Assembly (NCBI RefSeq): GCF_920984735.1
Contig: NZ_CAKLBU010000026.1
Span: 1-61,214 of the forward strand
DNA: 61,214 nt
Origin: Pedobacter sp. Leaf250
GTDB taxonomy: Bacteria; Bacteroidota; Bacteroidia; Sphingobacteriales; Sphingobacteriaceae
Direction: 5' to 3'
Part shown: positions 16,427-25,737 of the stretch, piece by piece
Layout: each line of letters begins with the position of its first letter
How positions within the stretch are numbered: the stretch's first letter is position 1
Position numbers and translations under genes: made by a program
The notes under the pieces: generated by a model
Told to the model about the DNA's origin: nothing
Database searches by the model: none
The model's input: only the letters and a program-made list of their open reading frames with translations

Positions 16427-19027
16427 TTAATCCTGGTTTTGGTTCAGAAACACAAAATTATGATCAAACATATCGAGCTTAATTTTGCTGTCTTTATCTA
16501 TTTTACCGGCCAATATCTCTTTCGACAATTCATTTAATATTCTCTTTTGAATAACACGTTTCAATGGTCGTGCACCAAATTGCGGGTCGTAACCCAATTG
16601 TGCCAACCAGTCTAATGCTTCAGGCGATGCATCCATTTCAATACCCATTTCAGCTAAAGTTTGCTGAACATGTTTAAATTGAAGTGACACAATATCTCTG
16701 ATTTCGTTGCGATTTAGAGGCGTAAACATAATCAGTTCATCAATACGGTTTAAAAACTCCGGACGAATTGTTTGTTTCAATACCTCGAACAATTCGTTTT
16801 TCGTTTTCGCAATTACTTCATCACGGTTTTCATCACTCAAATTTTTAAAATTATCCTGAATCAAATGAGCACCAATGTTCGATGTCATGATGATGATGGT
16901 GTTTTTAAAATTCACCGTTCTGCCTTTATTATCAGTTAAACGGCCATCATCTAAAACCTGAAGTAAAATATTGAACACATCAGGATGGGCTTTTTCAATC
17001 TCATCGAGCAATACAACAGAATACGGTTTGCGTCGAACAGCTTCCGTTAACTGCCCGCCTTCATCGTAACCTACGTATCCCGGAGGCGCACCGATTAAGC
17101 GAGAAACCGCATGGCGTTCCTGATATTCACTCATATCAATTCGGGTCAAAGCATTTTCATCGTTGAATAGAAACTCAGCAAGTGCTTTCGCCAACTCTGT
17201 TTTACCCACGCCGGTTGTGCCTAAAAAAATGAAAGATCCGATGGGTTTACGTTTGTCCTGCAAACCTGCACGAGAGCGACGGATGGCATCAGAAATGGCT
17301 TCAATCGCTTCATCCTGACCAGCTACGCGTTGGTGCAATTCCGCTTCCAGATTCAATAATTTTTCTCTCTCACTGGCGATTAGTTTCGTAACCGGAATCC
17401 CTGTCCAACGGCCCACTACACCCGCAATATCATCAGCTGTAACTTCCTCTTTAAGCATTCGGCTATCCGTTTGCTGACTCTCTAAATCTGATTTCAGTAT
17501 TTCTACCTGATCTTGTGCTTCCTTAATTTTTCCATAGCGGATTTCGGCAACTTTACCATAATCTCCAGCACGTTCAGCCTGTTCGGCTTCCAGTTTATAG
17601 TGTTCAATTTGCTCCAATTGATTATTTACCGCATCAACCAGGTCTTTTTCACCTTGCCACTTTGCTTTAAATTCATCACGCTCTGCGGATAAATTGGCAA
17701 TTTCTTCAGATAGTTCTTTAACTTTCCGATCATCTTTTTCGCGTTTGATGGCTTCACGTTCAATTTCCAAGCGCATAATCTCACGATCTAAGGCATCAAC
17801 ATTTTCAGGAACACTATCCATTTCCATACGTAATTTTGAAGCTGCTTCATCCATTAAATCGATGGCTTTATCTGGCAGGAAACGGTCGGCAATATACCGC
17901 TGGCTCATTTCTACTGCCGCAATAATGGCCTCATCCTTAATCCTCACTTTGTGGTGGGTTTCGTAACGTTCTTTCAAACCACGAAGAATGGAAATGGCAT
18001 CCTGAGTATCTGGTTCTTCAACCATTACCTTTTGGAAACGACGTTCGAGTGCTTTGTCTTTCTCCAGATATTTTTGATATTCATCTAAAGTAGTAGCTCC
18101 AATTGCCCTCAATTCTCCACGAGCCAAAGCAGGCTTTAGAATGTTTGCAGCATCCATAGCGCCTTCTCCACCACCTGCGCCAACCAAGGTGTGGATCTCA
18201 TCTATAAATAAAACAATGTCTCCATCACTCTGCGTAACTTCTTTAACAACTGCTTTTAACCGCTCTTCAAATTCACCTTTATATTTCGCACCTGCGATAA
18301 GTGAACCCATATCTAAAGAATAAACGGTTTTGGTTTTCAAATTTTCGGGAACATCACCTTTAATAATTCTAAACGCAATACCTTCGGCAATGGCAGTTTT
18401 ACCAACACCAGGTTCTCCGATTAAAATGGGATTGTTTTTCGTTCTGCGTGATAAAATCTGAATCACCCGACGAATTTCTTCATCGCGACCAATAACCGGA
18501 TCAAGCTTGCCACTTTCTGCGTATTCATTTAAATTACGGGCATATTTGCTTAAAGCTTGATAAGTTGCTTCTGCATTTTGATCAGTAACTCTGTTATCGC
18601 CACGCAATTCTATAATTGCTTTTTTAAGGTCTTTTTCATTAACACCTTGTTCCTTTAATAATTTTGAAGTGCTGTCGTTAACCGCTAGAATTCCCAGTAA
18701 TAAGTGCTCTACAGATACGAACTCATCTTTAAATTCTTTTAAAAATGTTTGCGCTTTCTGCAAAACGCTATTGGTATTTGATGACAAATAGACATTGCTT
18801 CCGCTTACTTTTGGAAATTTTGCAATCTCTGCATCTAAATTTTGATTTAAGGAATTAAGGTTAACGTTTAGTTTTTTCAAAACATAAGAAACTACGTTTT
18901 CATCAACAGTAAGCAAACCTTTAAGGAGGTGTGCCGTTTCAATAGCCTGTTGCTGATTGCCTTGGGCTATTTCAGAAGCCTGTTGAATTGCTTCCTGGGC
19001 TTTTATTGTAAAATTGTTGAAGTTCAT
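16427..19027 (-). CDS. clpB: ATP-dependent chaperone ClpB
   Basis: This is the Hsp100 disaggregase, which works with DnaK to extract and refold aggregated proteins in the cytoplasm. All domains are present in 866 residues: Clp N domain (1-~145), first AAA+ domain with GEPGVGKTAIAEG and LFIDEIHTLVGAGG, the middle coiled-coil domain (about 405-525, rich in Glu/Lys heptads) that marks ClpB rather than ClpA or ClpC, second AAA+ domain with GTTGVGKTELAKAL and VVLLDEIEKAHPDVFN, and the C-terminal D2-small domain. No ClpP-binding IGF loop is expected in ClpB and none was noted. Monocistronic with its own terminator. A heat-shock element could not be identified in the AT-rich upstream spacer. Confidence 0.98.
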   Translation of the reverse strand: MNFNNFTIKAQEAIQQASEIAQGNQQQAIETAHLLKGLLTVDENVVSYVLKKLNVNLNSLNQNLDAEIAKFPKVSGSNVYLSSNTNSVLQKAQTFLKEFKDEFVSVEHLLLGILAVNDSTSKLLKEQGVNEKDLKKAIIELRGDNRVTDQNAEATYQALSKYARNLNEYAESGKLDPVIGRDEEIRRVIQILSRRTKNNPILIGEPGVGKTAIAEGIAFRIIKGDVPENLKTKTVYSLDMGSLIAGAKYKGEFEERLKAVVKEVTQSDGDIVLFIDEIHTLVGAGGGEGAMDAANILKPALARGELRAIGATTLDEYQKYLEKDKALERRFQKVMVEEPDTQDAISILRGLKERYETHHKVRIKDEAIIAAVEMSQRYIADRFLPDKAIDLMDEAASKLRMEMDSVPENVDALDREIMRLEIEREAIKREKDDRKVKELSEEIANLSAERDEFKAKWQGEKDLVDAVNNQLEQIEHYKLEAEQAERAGDYGKVAEIRYGKIKEAQDQVEILKSDLESQQTDSRMLKEEVTADDIAGVVGRWTGIPVTKLIASEREKLLNLEAELHQRVAGQDEAIEAISDAIRRSRAGLQDKRKPIGSFIFLGTTGVGKTELAKALAEFLFNDENALTRIDMSEYQERHAVSRLIGAPPGYVGYDEGGQLTEAVRRKPYSVVLLDEIEKAHPDVFNILLQVLDDGRLTDNKGRTVNFKNTIIIMTSNIGAHLIQDNFKNLSDENRDEVIAKTKNELFEVLKQTIRPEFLNRIDELIMFTPLNRNEIRDIVSLQFKHVQQTLAEMGIEMDASPEALDWLAQLGYDPQFGARPLKRVIQKRILNELSKEILAGKIDKDSKIKLDMFDHNFVFLNQNQD

Positions 19028-19290
19028 ATAACCGTTTTAGTCAAAACAAATGCCATAGCCAATTTGATTTTTGAATCGGAAATTTTGTCGGTATGTTTTT
19101 GTTTTGTGTGACTAATTTTCTGATTATTAGTGTTTTGTGCTGAAATTTTGGCGTTTAAAGGTTTTTTAAAATGATATGGAAATGTGCGTTTGTTATTTTT
19201 GGAAACTGTACTTCTTTCTATTTACTCTTGAAAAAAATATTGGGATTTATATCAGTAAGGTTCAGGTTACGAAATGTTATAAATAAAGAG
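19028..19290. other. Intergenic spacer upstream of clpB
   Basis: AT-rich spacer with no credible gene. It must carry the clpB promoter, but no TAnnTTTG box at suitable distance is convincing. No terminator of the rhamnosidase gene was recognised at its left end. Confidence 0.4.
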
Positions 19291-21960
19291 CTATAATTTA
19301 TATCTACGTTCGATAACATACTTTCCAGCTACCAAATTAATTCTCTCAATATTATTTGCTCTTCCATTTACAAAAATGTCTGATCCACGAACAAGACTTA
19401 AACTAATTGTAGCGGTTGAATTAGCGGGAATAGTGATATCGTACTGAATACCTTTAGTCGTTTTTTTCCATGCGCTGATAATTTTTCCAAATGGACCAAC
19501 ATGGCTGGCCTCGAAAGAATCTAATCCTTCCATAATGTGTGGATCTAAAATCACATGCTTAAAACCAGGTTGGCTTTCATCTGGCTTGATACCACCAGGA
19601 GATTTATATAGCCAAGCACCAATTTCTCCAAACATGATATGGTTCATCGAAATATCGGATTTTGCATCAATTGGCCAATTTTCGTATAATGTTGTGGCAC
19701 CATTTTCCATCCACCAGCCCCAGCTTGGATAAGTTTTCTGCGCTGCCACTTTATAAGCCACATCGCTGTACCCATTTTCTGATAAGGCATTTAGAATCGC
19801 TTTTGTGCCTAGTAAACCAACATCTAAATGAAAACCATCAGCTTCTACACGTTTTGCTAAATTTTCTGCAACTAATTGAATTGATTCCTCTGGTACTATT
19901 TTCCAATATAACGGTACGCTCATTTCTGTTTGTACTCCGGAAGCATAAATACCTGTAGCTTTGTTTAAGTATTTAGCGTTGAAGGCATCTTTAATCCTTT
20001 TTGCTAACGCTGTATATTTCTGAAAATCAGCTTCCTTTCCTAAAATTTTAGCTGCCTTTGTTAAAACTATAACATCAGCATAATAATAACAGGTAGAGGT
20101 TAATTCAACTGGTGATTTGGATTTTACCGGAATCCAATCGCCCAAACCCCAGGTGGTTAAGCCTGTCGGATAAGTTTCATCGATATGATTTACATACTTT
20201 TTGATATTATCGTAGCAATCGGCAAGTAGTTTTTTATCACCATAAAATAAATATATATTCCAGGGAATTATTGCAATGGTACTTGTCCAATCTGGTCCAT
20301 TTCCCCATTCATAACCCCAACCATCGGTAGGGATAATAGATGGAAGTACGCCATTTGGCTGTTGTTCATCTCGATGATCGGCCAACCATTTTTCGTAAAT
20401 GGTGATCCCATCAAAACCATACAGTCCGGTTTCAATGGCAATTTGCGCATCTCCAGTCCAGCCATTTTTTTCCCGCTGCGGACAGTCAGTTGGGTAACCA
20501 AAAAGATTAGATAGGTATGAATTATTTGTTGCGTAATATATTTTGTTAATGATGGATTCTGATGATTTTATATCGCCAGAAACCGGAACATCGCTATGCA
20601 TAAAATAACCAACAAGATCTTCTTTCTTCAGTTTAATAGGAGCGGAGGTAGTAATTTCTACGTATTGGAAACCTTTATAATTAAAATGTGGCATGAAACT
20701 TTGCTCACCTTTACCACTTAAAATTAAAATATCGGTTTGAAAGGGATCTGTATTATCCGTTGGGCGATAATGTGCATCGATATTTGAAATGTCCAATCTG
20801 CCATTTGCATATAAACGTTCTCCATGTTTTAACCTCACTACTGTACCAGCGGGGCCATCAATTTTTATTTTGCTTACACCAGAAATATTTCTTCCCAAAT
20901 CAAAAAGGTAAGTGGTATCGTTAATTTTTTTGATCATTTTGGTTGAAATTTCTTCCACATTTCTAATGGGGTGAAGGGCTTGAGCAACAATATTTTTGGA
21001 TGGGGCAGAGCGATACATCACAGCTTTCCACTCTTTATCATCAAAATTAGCAGTATTCCATCCGGGTTTTTCCATTCGGGCATCGTAATGTTCGGCGGTA
21101 TAAATGCTATTAAAAACGATCGGACTTAAAGCTGTTTTCCAATCTTTACCTGATTTTATGGTTTCAGTGGTTCCATCCTCATACGTTATGCGAACATCTA
21201 AACAAAATGCTGGTCGGTTTCTCCATGGCGCTCTGTCAAAATACCAAACCGCAGTTGATTGATGGTTATACCAACCGTTGCCTAACAAAACTCCAATGGC
21301 ATTTTTTCCTTGATTAATTTCTTGGGTCACATCATAGGTTACATACAATGTTCTTCTGTCGAAGCGGGTATACATAGGATCCATGCGATGATTGCCTATT
21401 TTTTTTCCATTGATCGATAATTCGTACAAACCTCCGGTAGCAATATAGGCCCTGGCAGATTTCACTTTTTTTGCAGAATTGAACGTACTTCTAAAATACG
21501 GTGCAGGTTTAAGTTTAATATTTTCATTGTCTGATATCCAAGCCCCTTGCCAATTGGCCATGTTCATCATTCCCATTTCGAAACTTGCTATTTTACTCAA
21601 AGTTTTTTTGCTTCCATTAATTACATCAATCCTCCAAAAATATTTAGTAAAAGGTTTTAGTGGTTTGCCGGAAAAAGAAGCCAAATTCCCGTCAGATTTA
21701 ATCCAACCAGTATTCCACATGACTGCTTTTTGATTGACCAAAGATGTGGAATCAACATCAACCAGTATTCGGTAAGCTGTTTGTTTTGCGCCTTGGCGGG
21801 CATCATTCATTTGCCAGGTAAACCGAGGATTTGGATTATCCAATCCGATTGGGTTGGTTAAATATTCAGCTTTTAATGCAGTTAGTGATTGTGCAAAAAC
21901 ATTGGAAACTGTGAAAAGGAATAGAATCTGAATGGAAATTTTCAGGAAATTAAATCTCAT
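19291..21960 (-). CDS. Alpha-L-rhamnosidase, glycoside hydrolase family 78
   Basis: This is a secreted enzyme that cleaves terminal alpha-L-rhamnose from plant glycosides or polysaccharides such as rhamnogalacturonan. The start is ATG 21960, giving signal peptide MRFNFLKISIQILFLF...NVFAQ; 25 codons upstream in frame look non-coding. The order fits GH78: N-terminal beta-sandwich domains (LTALKAEYLTNPIGLDNPNP, then WQGAWISDN), an alpha/alpha-barrel with TDCPQREKNGWTGDAQ at about residue 510, which holds the acidic general-acid region, and ATTLYENW near residue 760 with the general-base Glu, and a C-terminal sandwich. It stands alone: no SusC/SusD pair is adjacent, so it is not part of a visible polysaccharide utilisation locus. 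Confidence 0.93.
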   Translation of the reverse strand: MRFNFLKISIQILFLFTVSNVFAQSLTALKAEYLTNPIGLDNPNPRFTWQMNDARQGAKQTAYRILVDVDSTSLVNQKAVMWNTGWIKSDGNLASFSGKPLKPFTKYFWRIDVINGSKKTLSKIASFEMGMMNMANWQGAWISDNENIKLKPAPYFRSTFNSAKKVKSARAYIATGGLYELSINGKKIGNHRMDPMYTRFDRRTLYVTYDVTQEINQGKNAIGVLLGNGWYNHQSTAVWYFDRAPWRNRPAFCLDVRITYEDGTTETIKSGKDWKTALSPIVFNSIYTAEHYDARMEKPGWNTANFDDKEWKAVMYRSAPSKNIVAQALHPIRNVEEISTKMIKKINDTTYLFDLGRNISGVSKIKIDGPAGTVVRLKHGERLYANGRLDISNIDAHYRPTDNTDPFQTDILILSGKGEQSFMPHFNYKGFQYVEITTSAPIKLKKEDLVGYFMHSDVPVSGDIKSSESIINKIYYATNNSYLSNLFGYPTDCPQREKNGWTGDAQIAIETGLYGFDGITIYEKWLADHRDEQQPNGVLPSIIPTDGWGYEWGNGPDWTSTIAIIPWNIYLFYGDKKLLADCYDNIKKYVNHIDETYPTGLTTWGLGDWIPVKSKSPVELTSTCYYYADVIVLTKAAKILGKEADFQKYTALAKRIKDAFNAKYLNKATGIYASGVQTEMSVPLYWKIVPEESIQLVAENLAKRVEADGFHLDVGLLGTKAILNALSENGYSDVAYKVAAQKTYPSWGWWMENGATTLYENWPIDAKSDISMNHIMFGEIGAWLYKSPGGIKPDESQPGFKHVILDPHIMEGLDSFEASHVGPFGKIISAWKKTTKGIQYDITIPANSTATISLSLVRGSDIFVNGRANNIERINLVAGKYVIERRYKL

Positions 21961-22035
21961 AATTTGGGGCTTAGCTTTAACTAAGGTATCAAAATTTAAT
22001 ATTGATAAATAAACATCAATAGAATTTTTACGCAT

Positions 22036-22061
22036 AAAAAAAGCGAAGAAAAATCTTCGCC
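22036..22061 (-). terminator. Terminator after the SRPBCC gene
   Basis: Minus strand: GCGAAGA-ttttt-TCTTCGC hairpin (22043-22049, 22054-22060) followed by seven T residues; about 35 bp after the stop of the gene ending at 22097. Confidence 0.85.
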
Positions 22062-22096
22062 AGAATTATATTTAAAATGAACTTAACTTGTTAAAA

Positions 22097-22495
22097 TTAA
22101 CCCAAAATCTCTTGTAATTTCTCTGTTTGATGATCTACTAATTTTTGAAGCGGACCAGATGCCAACATTTTCATCATCATATTTAAATCTGCTGAAATAA
22201 TATGTTTAGCTGTAGTAGTTCCGTTTCCATTATCTTCAACTGTCCATTTTAATTCTATATCAAATGGAACTTTTTCCGTTGGAATGGCTGTTAATTCCTG
22301 GTTTTCTATACGATTAGAAATTTTGATAGCCAATTTAGCCATGTTTTGAATGGTAAAACGAGCATCATCTTCAGTTGATTCCCAATTGTAAATATTTTCG
22401 GGCATTAATTGTTGATGATTGTTCATATTAGAGAGAAAAGCATAAACCTCGGCAACAGGTTTATTTACTTCTACAGCGCTTTCAATTATTGTCAT
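22097..22495 (-). CDS. SRPBCC (START-like) family protein
   Basis: This is a 132-residue protein with the helix-grip fold of the SRPBCC superfamily, which binds hydrophobic ligands or lipids. Family signs are the opening TIIESAVEVNKPVAEVYAFLSNMNNHQQLMP in two blocks, then beta strands with IELKWTVEDNGNGTTTAKHII and a C-terminal long helix (MMKMLASGPLQKLVDHQTEKLQEIL). No signal peptide. It lies 35 bp downstream of pyrE on the same strand and is probably co-transcribed with it; this pyrE-SRPBCC pairing gives no functional clue. The ligand is unknown. Confidence 0.82.
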   Translation of the reverse strand: MTIIESAVEVNKPVAEVYAFLSNMNNHQQLMPENIYNWESTEDDARFTIQNMAKLAIKISNRIENQELTAIPTEKVPFDIELKWTVEDNGNGTTTAKHIISADLNMMMKMLASGPLQKLVDHQTEKLQEILG

Positions 22496-22530
22496 TATAA
22501 TATTTTATAGGTTAGTTTCTTATTCTGTGA

Positions 22531-23190
22531 TTAAGATTCAGGACTTACCACCTGACCCCATTCTGATGGATTTAAGCGCCATTTGCCTAACAACTCCATA
22601 TCGTTTTTTGCAATTATACTGTGCTCGGCAGCATATTCAATTAATGCAGCGTAGTTAGATAAAGTTAAGTAACGGCATTTTGCAGCGGCGAAATTTTCGT
22701 CAGCTTTTTCAAACCCATAGGTGAAAATTGCGGCTAAGCCTGCAACTGATAAACCTGCAGATCGTAATGCTTCAACTGCTTGTAAACTGCTTTTTCCTGT
22801 AGAAATTAAATCTTCAATAACTACCACGCGTTGGCCTTCTACAACCTCACCCTCAATTAAACTTCCGGTACCGTGTTCTTTTGCTTTTGCCCTAACATAG
22901 ATGAAAGGTAAACCCAATTCTTGTGCTACTAAAACACCTTGGGGAATACCGGCTGTGGCTACACCAGCAATTACATCTACCGAACCAAATTCCTCCTGGA
23001 TAGCTTGTGCCAGCTTCTGGCGAATGTACGTTCTAACTTGTGGATGAGATAACGTAATCCGGTTATCGCAATAAATTGGCGACTTCCAACCAGATGCCCA
23101 AGTAAAAGGATTATTAGGTTGCAATTTAATTGCCTTTATTTGTAATAAAAATTCCGCTACCTTTAATTCAATATCACTTTTATTATACAT
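22531..23190 (-). CDS. pyrE: Orotate phosphoribosyltransferase
   Basis: This enzyme joins orotate to PRPP to give OMP in pyrimidine synthesis. The 219-residue protein has the substrate segment NPFTWASGWKSPIYCDNR near the N-terminus, the PRPP-binding motif VVVIEDLISTGKSS at about residues 123-136 and the flexible catalytic loop RAKAKEHGTGSLIEG. The start ATG at 23188-23190 shares two bases with the ATG of the opposite-strand NUDIX gene. A TATTTTTG box on the minus strand ends only four bases before the ATG, which would give a leaderless or nearly leaderless mRNA. Downstream is an SRPBCC gene. Confidence 0.96.
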   Translation of the reverse strand: MYNKSDIELKVAEFLLQIKAIKLQPNNPFTWASGWKSPIYCDNRITLSHPQVRTYIRQKLAQAIQEEFGSVDVIAGVATAGIPQGVLVAQELGLPFIYVRAKAKEHGTGSLIEGEVVEGQRVVVIEDLISTGKSSLQAVEALRSAGLSVAGLAAIFTYGFEKADENFAAAKCRYLTLSNYAALIEYAAEHSIIAKNDMELLGKWRLNPSEWGQVVSPES

Positions 23191-23800
23191 GGCTCAAAAA
23201 TACAGAATTTATATTAACGATAACACCCTCTTTATATCAGATGTTTTGCCAGAACAAAAAGAAAAAATTCAACAGCTTGAATTTCAGGATTTTGATTTGC
23301 AGACATTTTATAAAAAATTAAAAAACGGTTCAAAAAAAAGCTACATTTTTTTAAGTAAAAACCCACAAGAAACATTCAGGAAGCTGAAAAAGAACTGCGA
23401 GATTATAAAAGCAGCCGGCGGTTTGGTAGAAAGTGCAAATGGTAATTATCTATTTATTTTCAGAAATAAAAAGTGGGATTTGCCAAAAGGAAAGCTTGAG
23501 GATGGCGAAAAAATGAAAGAAACCGCCGTTAGAGAGGTAGAAGAGGAGTGTGGAATCAAAGTGTTTAAACGTGAAGAAAAGCTTTGCAAAACCTATCATG
23601 TTTATCCAATTGGATCAAGAATGGTAATTAAAAAAACCAGTTGGTATAAAATGAAAGTTAAAGGCGAACCAAAATTAATTCCTCAAAAAGAGGAGGGAAT
23701 TGATGAGGCGGTTTGGTTAGATAAAGGGCACATTGGTCCTGTGGTAAAAAACACTTTTCCATCGATTATGGATGTGTTGAAGGCTGGCGGAATTTTATAA
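23189..23800 (+). CDS. NUDIX hydrolase
   Basis: This is a 203-residue NUDIX protein that hydrolyses a nucleoside diphosphate linked to another group; the substrate is unknown. The Nudix box is exact: GKLEDGEKMKETAVREVEEE followed by CGI, matching G-x5-E-x7-RE-U-x-EE-x-G-U, at about residues 108-130. An N-terminal ~75-residue extension (KYRIYINDNTLFISDVLP...) is typical for Bacteroidota relatives placed next to pyrE. The start ATG overlaps the pyrE ATG on the other strand by two bases, so its promoter must lie within pyrE or the start must be re-examined; TACCTTTA at 23157-23164 is a possible -7 element. Confidence 0.92.
   Translation: MAQKYRIYINDNTLFISDVLPEQKEKIQQLEFQDFDLQTFYKKLKNGSKKSYIFLSKNPQETFRKLKKNCEIIKAAGGLVESANGNYLFIFRNKKWDLPKGKLEDGEKMKETAVREVEEECGIKVFKREEKLCKTYHVYPIGSRMVIKKTSWYKMKVKGEPKLIPQKEEGIDEAVWLDKGHIGPVVKNTFPSIMDVLKAGGIL
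23195..23202 (-). promoter_or_regulatory. Putative pyrE -7 box inside the NUDIX gene
   Basis: The minus-strand octamer TATTTTTG matches the Bacteroidota -7 box and ends 4 bp before the pyrE ATG. It lies within codons 3-5 of the NUDIX gene. No good -33 element was seen at 19 bp, so support is moderate. Confidence 0.45.
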
Positions 23801-23940
23801 GGTTTGATTTCGTCCCTAATCGAAAACTTAAGTTTGCTTGTAAGTTGAAAAGTTGATAACCTGTTACATCAACTATTATTCAATTGTAGGTGATGTAAAG
23901 AATCTGTGTTCATCCTGTACATCTATGGTTAAAATTTTTA
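23801..23940. other. Intergenic region with CCACAGAT-type repeat
   Basis: No gene is seen. GAATCTGTGTTCATCCTGTA followed by CATCTATGGTTAAAA at about 23899-23933 is a copy of a dispersed repeat whose other members are at 27312-27455 and 30590-30625. Confidence 0.6.
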
Positions 23941-24555
23941 TTAATTCTCAAAATCCAACTCATCAACTATTTTTTTAACACGTTTAAGATACTTACCGTA
24001 ATAATACCAAGCCCAGAGTTCGGTTATAATGCCGATAATAATAATAGTTACGAAACAATTCAAAAGTATATAAGTAGGCGAAAGTTTGGCTAAAACTTTA
24101 TTTATTGCACCAGTTTTTTCTATAAGCAAATAAACAGCGATAAAACCTACCCATATAAAAGCAATAATGTAAGTGAGTGCTTTGTATAGCTCGATATTTA
24201 GTTTCATTTCGTAGAAAAACCAAAGAATACTTTTTCTGCTGTCCATGGTCATATCATATGAATTTTTATAGAAACGGTAAAATTTAGAAAAATAATGAGC
24301 TGTAAAACCACACGTAATTGCATAAAAAGCCAGATATACCAGTTTCATTTGGGGCGAAAGTCCGAATAGGTAAGGAAATGCAGCCATTAAAACTAATGCA
24401 ACTAACTGATAATTTAATTCGTGTTTCATTTTTCTCCTGATGATATCAATAGGTGTTCGGGCTTGTTTAATTTTAAGCATATCTTCCGAAATGTTGGTTT
24501 CTTCAGCACCATATGCATTCCATTCGTTTTTTAATTCGTCAAAATTCATAACCAT
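23941..24555 (-). CDS. Integral membrane protein, likely sigma-factor partner
   Basis: This is a 204-residue protein with an ~70-residue cytoplasmic N-terminus (NFDELKNEWNAYGAEETN) followed by four hydrophobic segments (about 50-65, 68-85, 125-145, 160-180) and a charged C-terminus. It overlaps the 3' end of the ECF sigma-factor gene (by 17 bp from the ATG at 24555, or 11 bp from the ATG at 24549), so the two are translationally coupled. That position, and the sigma-binding-like N-terminal helix, make it a candidate anti-sigma factor, although no zinc-binding HxxxCxxC motif is present and no family name is certain. Confidence 0.75.
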   Translation of the reverse strand: MVMNFDELKNEWNAYGAEETNISEDMLKIKQARTPIDIIRRKMKHELNYQLVALVLMAAFPYLFGLSPQMKLVYLAFYAITCGFTAHYFSKFYRFYKNSYDMTMDSRKSILWFFYEMKLNIELYKALTYIIAFIWVGFIAVYLLIEKTGAINKVLAKLSPTYILLNCFVTIIIIGIITELWAWYYYGKYLKRVKKIVDELDFEN

Positions 24556-25042
24556 TTTTCTTTATGATGAATTGTAATTTTTCTTTAGTTCTGTTGAGTT
24601 TTACCCGGGCATTCACTTCACTGATACCGAGGTTTTCGGCAATTTCTTTATGTGATTGATTTTCAAGAAAGAGGAATATTAAGGCTTTTTCAATTGCATT
24701 TAACTCCTGAACGGCTTTGTACAGGTAGGCGAGTTTCTCTTCTTTTGATTCATTTTCATTAATATCAATCACATCGATATTTTCATCAAGCGGTGTTTTG
24801 TCAACTTTTCGATTGTCCTTTTTGAAGTAAACCAAAGCAGTATTTAAAGCCACACGATACATCCAGGTAGAGAATTTACTATTGCCCTTAAAAGTTGGGT
24901 AGGCTTTCCAGAGTTGCATCACGATTTCCTGAAACAAATCCCGCTGTTGCTCGGCATCGTCCATATACATTTTCGAAACTTTATGTATAATCGCTTTATG
25001 CTGATTAATCAGGGAGAGAAATATGTTTTCAGCTTCTTTCAT
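24539..25042 (-). CDS. ECF-type RNA polymerase sigma-70 factor
   Basis: This 167-residue protein is an extracytoplasmic-function sigma factor that would direct RNA polymerase to a small regulon. Region 2 is seen as QRDLFQEIVMQLWKAYPTF and KFSTWMYRVALNTALVYFKK (residues ~28-75), and region 4 as IEKALIFLFLENQSHKEIAENLGISEVNARVKLNRTKEKL in consecutive blocks (about 120-158), with the helix-turn-helix around HKEIAENLGISEVNARV. The middle linker is acidic. The gene overlaps the membrane-protein gene downstream, a classic sigma/anti-sigma arrangement, so release of the sigma factor by an envelope signal is a reasonable inference. Confidence 0.93.
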   Translation of the reverse strand: MKEAENIFLSLINQHKAIIHKVSKMYMDDAEQQRDLFQEIVMQLWKAYPTFKGNSKFSTWMYRVALNTALVYFKKDNRKVDKTPLDENIDVIDINENESKEEKLAYLYKAVQELNAIEKALIFLFLENQSHKEIAENLGISEVNARVKLNRTKEKLQFIIKKNGYEF

Positions 25043-25207
25043 TCAGTGCTTTAGGATTTGCTAAATGAATAGAATTATTTGAAAATGTAACTGAGTTTTC
25101 TAAAAACCTTCAGCGATTGAGCTTTCATAATTTGATTTATTTACTCAATTGGTATTCGATTTTTAAAAACGTTACATCATTTCAGAAAGATTTTTTTGAG
25201 TTAAATC

Positions 25208-25678
25208 TTATGGTTTGTACAAAAACCCTAAAGCCTCTTTTGGCACAAACGGACTCACATCGCCGTGGTTTCTTAAAATATCACGAACAATAGTAGAACT
25301 GATGGCTGAATATTCTGGTTTGCTCAAAAGTAGAATGGTTTCCACTTCGGGCATCATAGTTTGGTTGATTTGAGCAATGGCTCTTTCGTATTCAAAATCT
25401 GATGCTGAGCGAATACCTCGAACCATATAAGTTGCATTTATTTTGCGACAGAAATCGACGGTTAAACCTTCGTAAGTTTGAATTTCGATGTTTTTATAAC
25501 CCTCAAAAACTGTTTCTAAAATTTGAAGCCGCTGTTCGGCAGTAAGAAAATTTTGCTTGGAACTATTTAAACCGATGCCAATTACAATCTTATCAAAAAG
25601 GGGTGTAGCACGTTGCAAAATGTTTACGTGGGCAATTGTAATGGGATCAAATGAACCTGGAAATAGCGCTATCTTCAT
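25208..25678 (-). CDS. coaD: Phosphopantetheine adenylyltransferase
   Basis: This enzyme transfers AMP to 4'-phosphopantetheine, the fourth step of coenzyme A synthesis. The 156-residue protein begins with IALFPGSFDPITIAHVNILQ, the nucleotidyltransferase T/HxGH site (TIAH here, where Ala replaces the usual Gly), and has MVRGIRSASDFEYERAIAQIN at about residues 86-106 and the C-terminal YSAISSTIVRDI for ATP binding. Full length. It stands upstream of a repeat-rich spacer and rsmD on the same strand, a pairing common in many bacteria. The Gly to Ala change is also seen in relatives with activity, so I take it as functional, but it deserves a check. Confidence 0.95.
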   Translation of the reverse strand: MKIALFPGSFDPITIAHVNILQRATPLFDKIVIGIGLNSSKQNFLTAEQRLQILETVFEGYKNIEIQTYEGLTVDFCRKINATYMVRGIRSASDFEYERAIAQINQTMMPEVETILLLSKPEYSAISSTIVRDILRNHGDVSPFVPKEALGFLYKP

Positions 25679-25737
25679 ATTTCAAATATAGATTTTTAAG
25701 CGGAAAGGAGAAAGGCTAAAACGGCATATCATAAAGG

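Noticed and set aside
17694..18323. Plus-strand frames inside clpB
   Set aside because: They are antisense shadows of a highly conserved coding sequence, Ser/Ile-rich as expected from reading Glu/Asp codons backward.
19291..21960. Polysaccharide utilisation locus around the rhamnosidase
   Set aside because: No SusC/SusD-like genes, no hybrid two-component regulator and no other glycosidases are adjacent.
24555..25042. Zinc-binding anti-sigma (ZAS) motif in the sigma partner
   Set aside because: No HxxxCxxC pattern was found in the membrane protein, so the anti-sigma role rests only on position.
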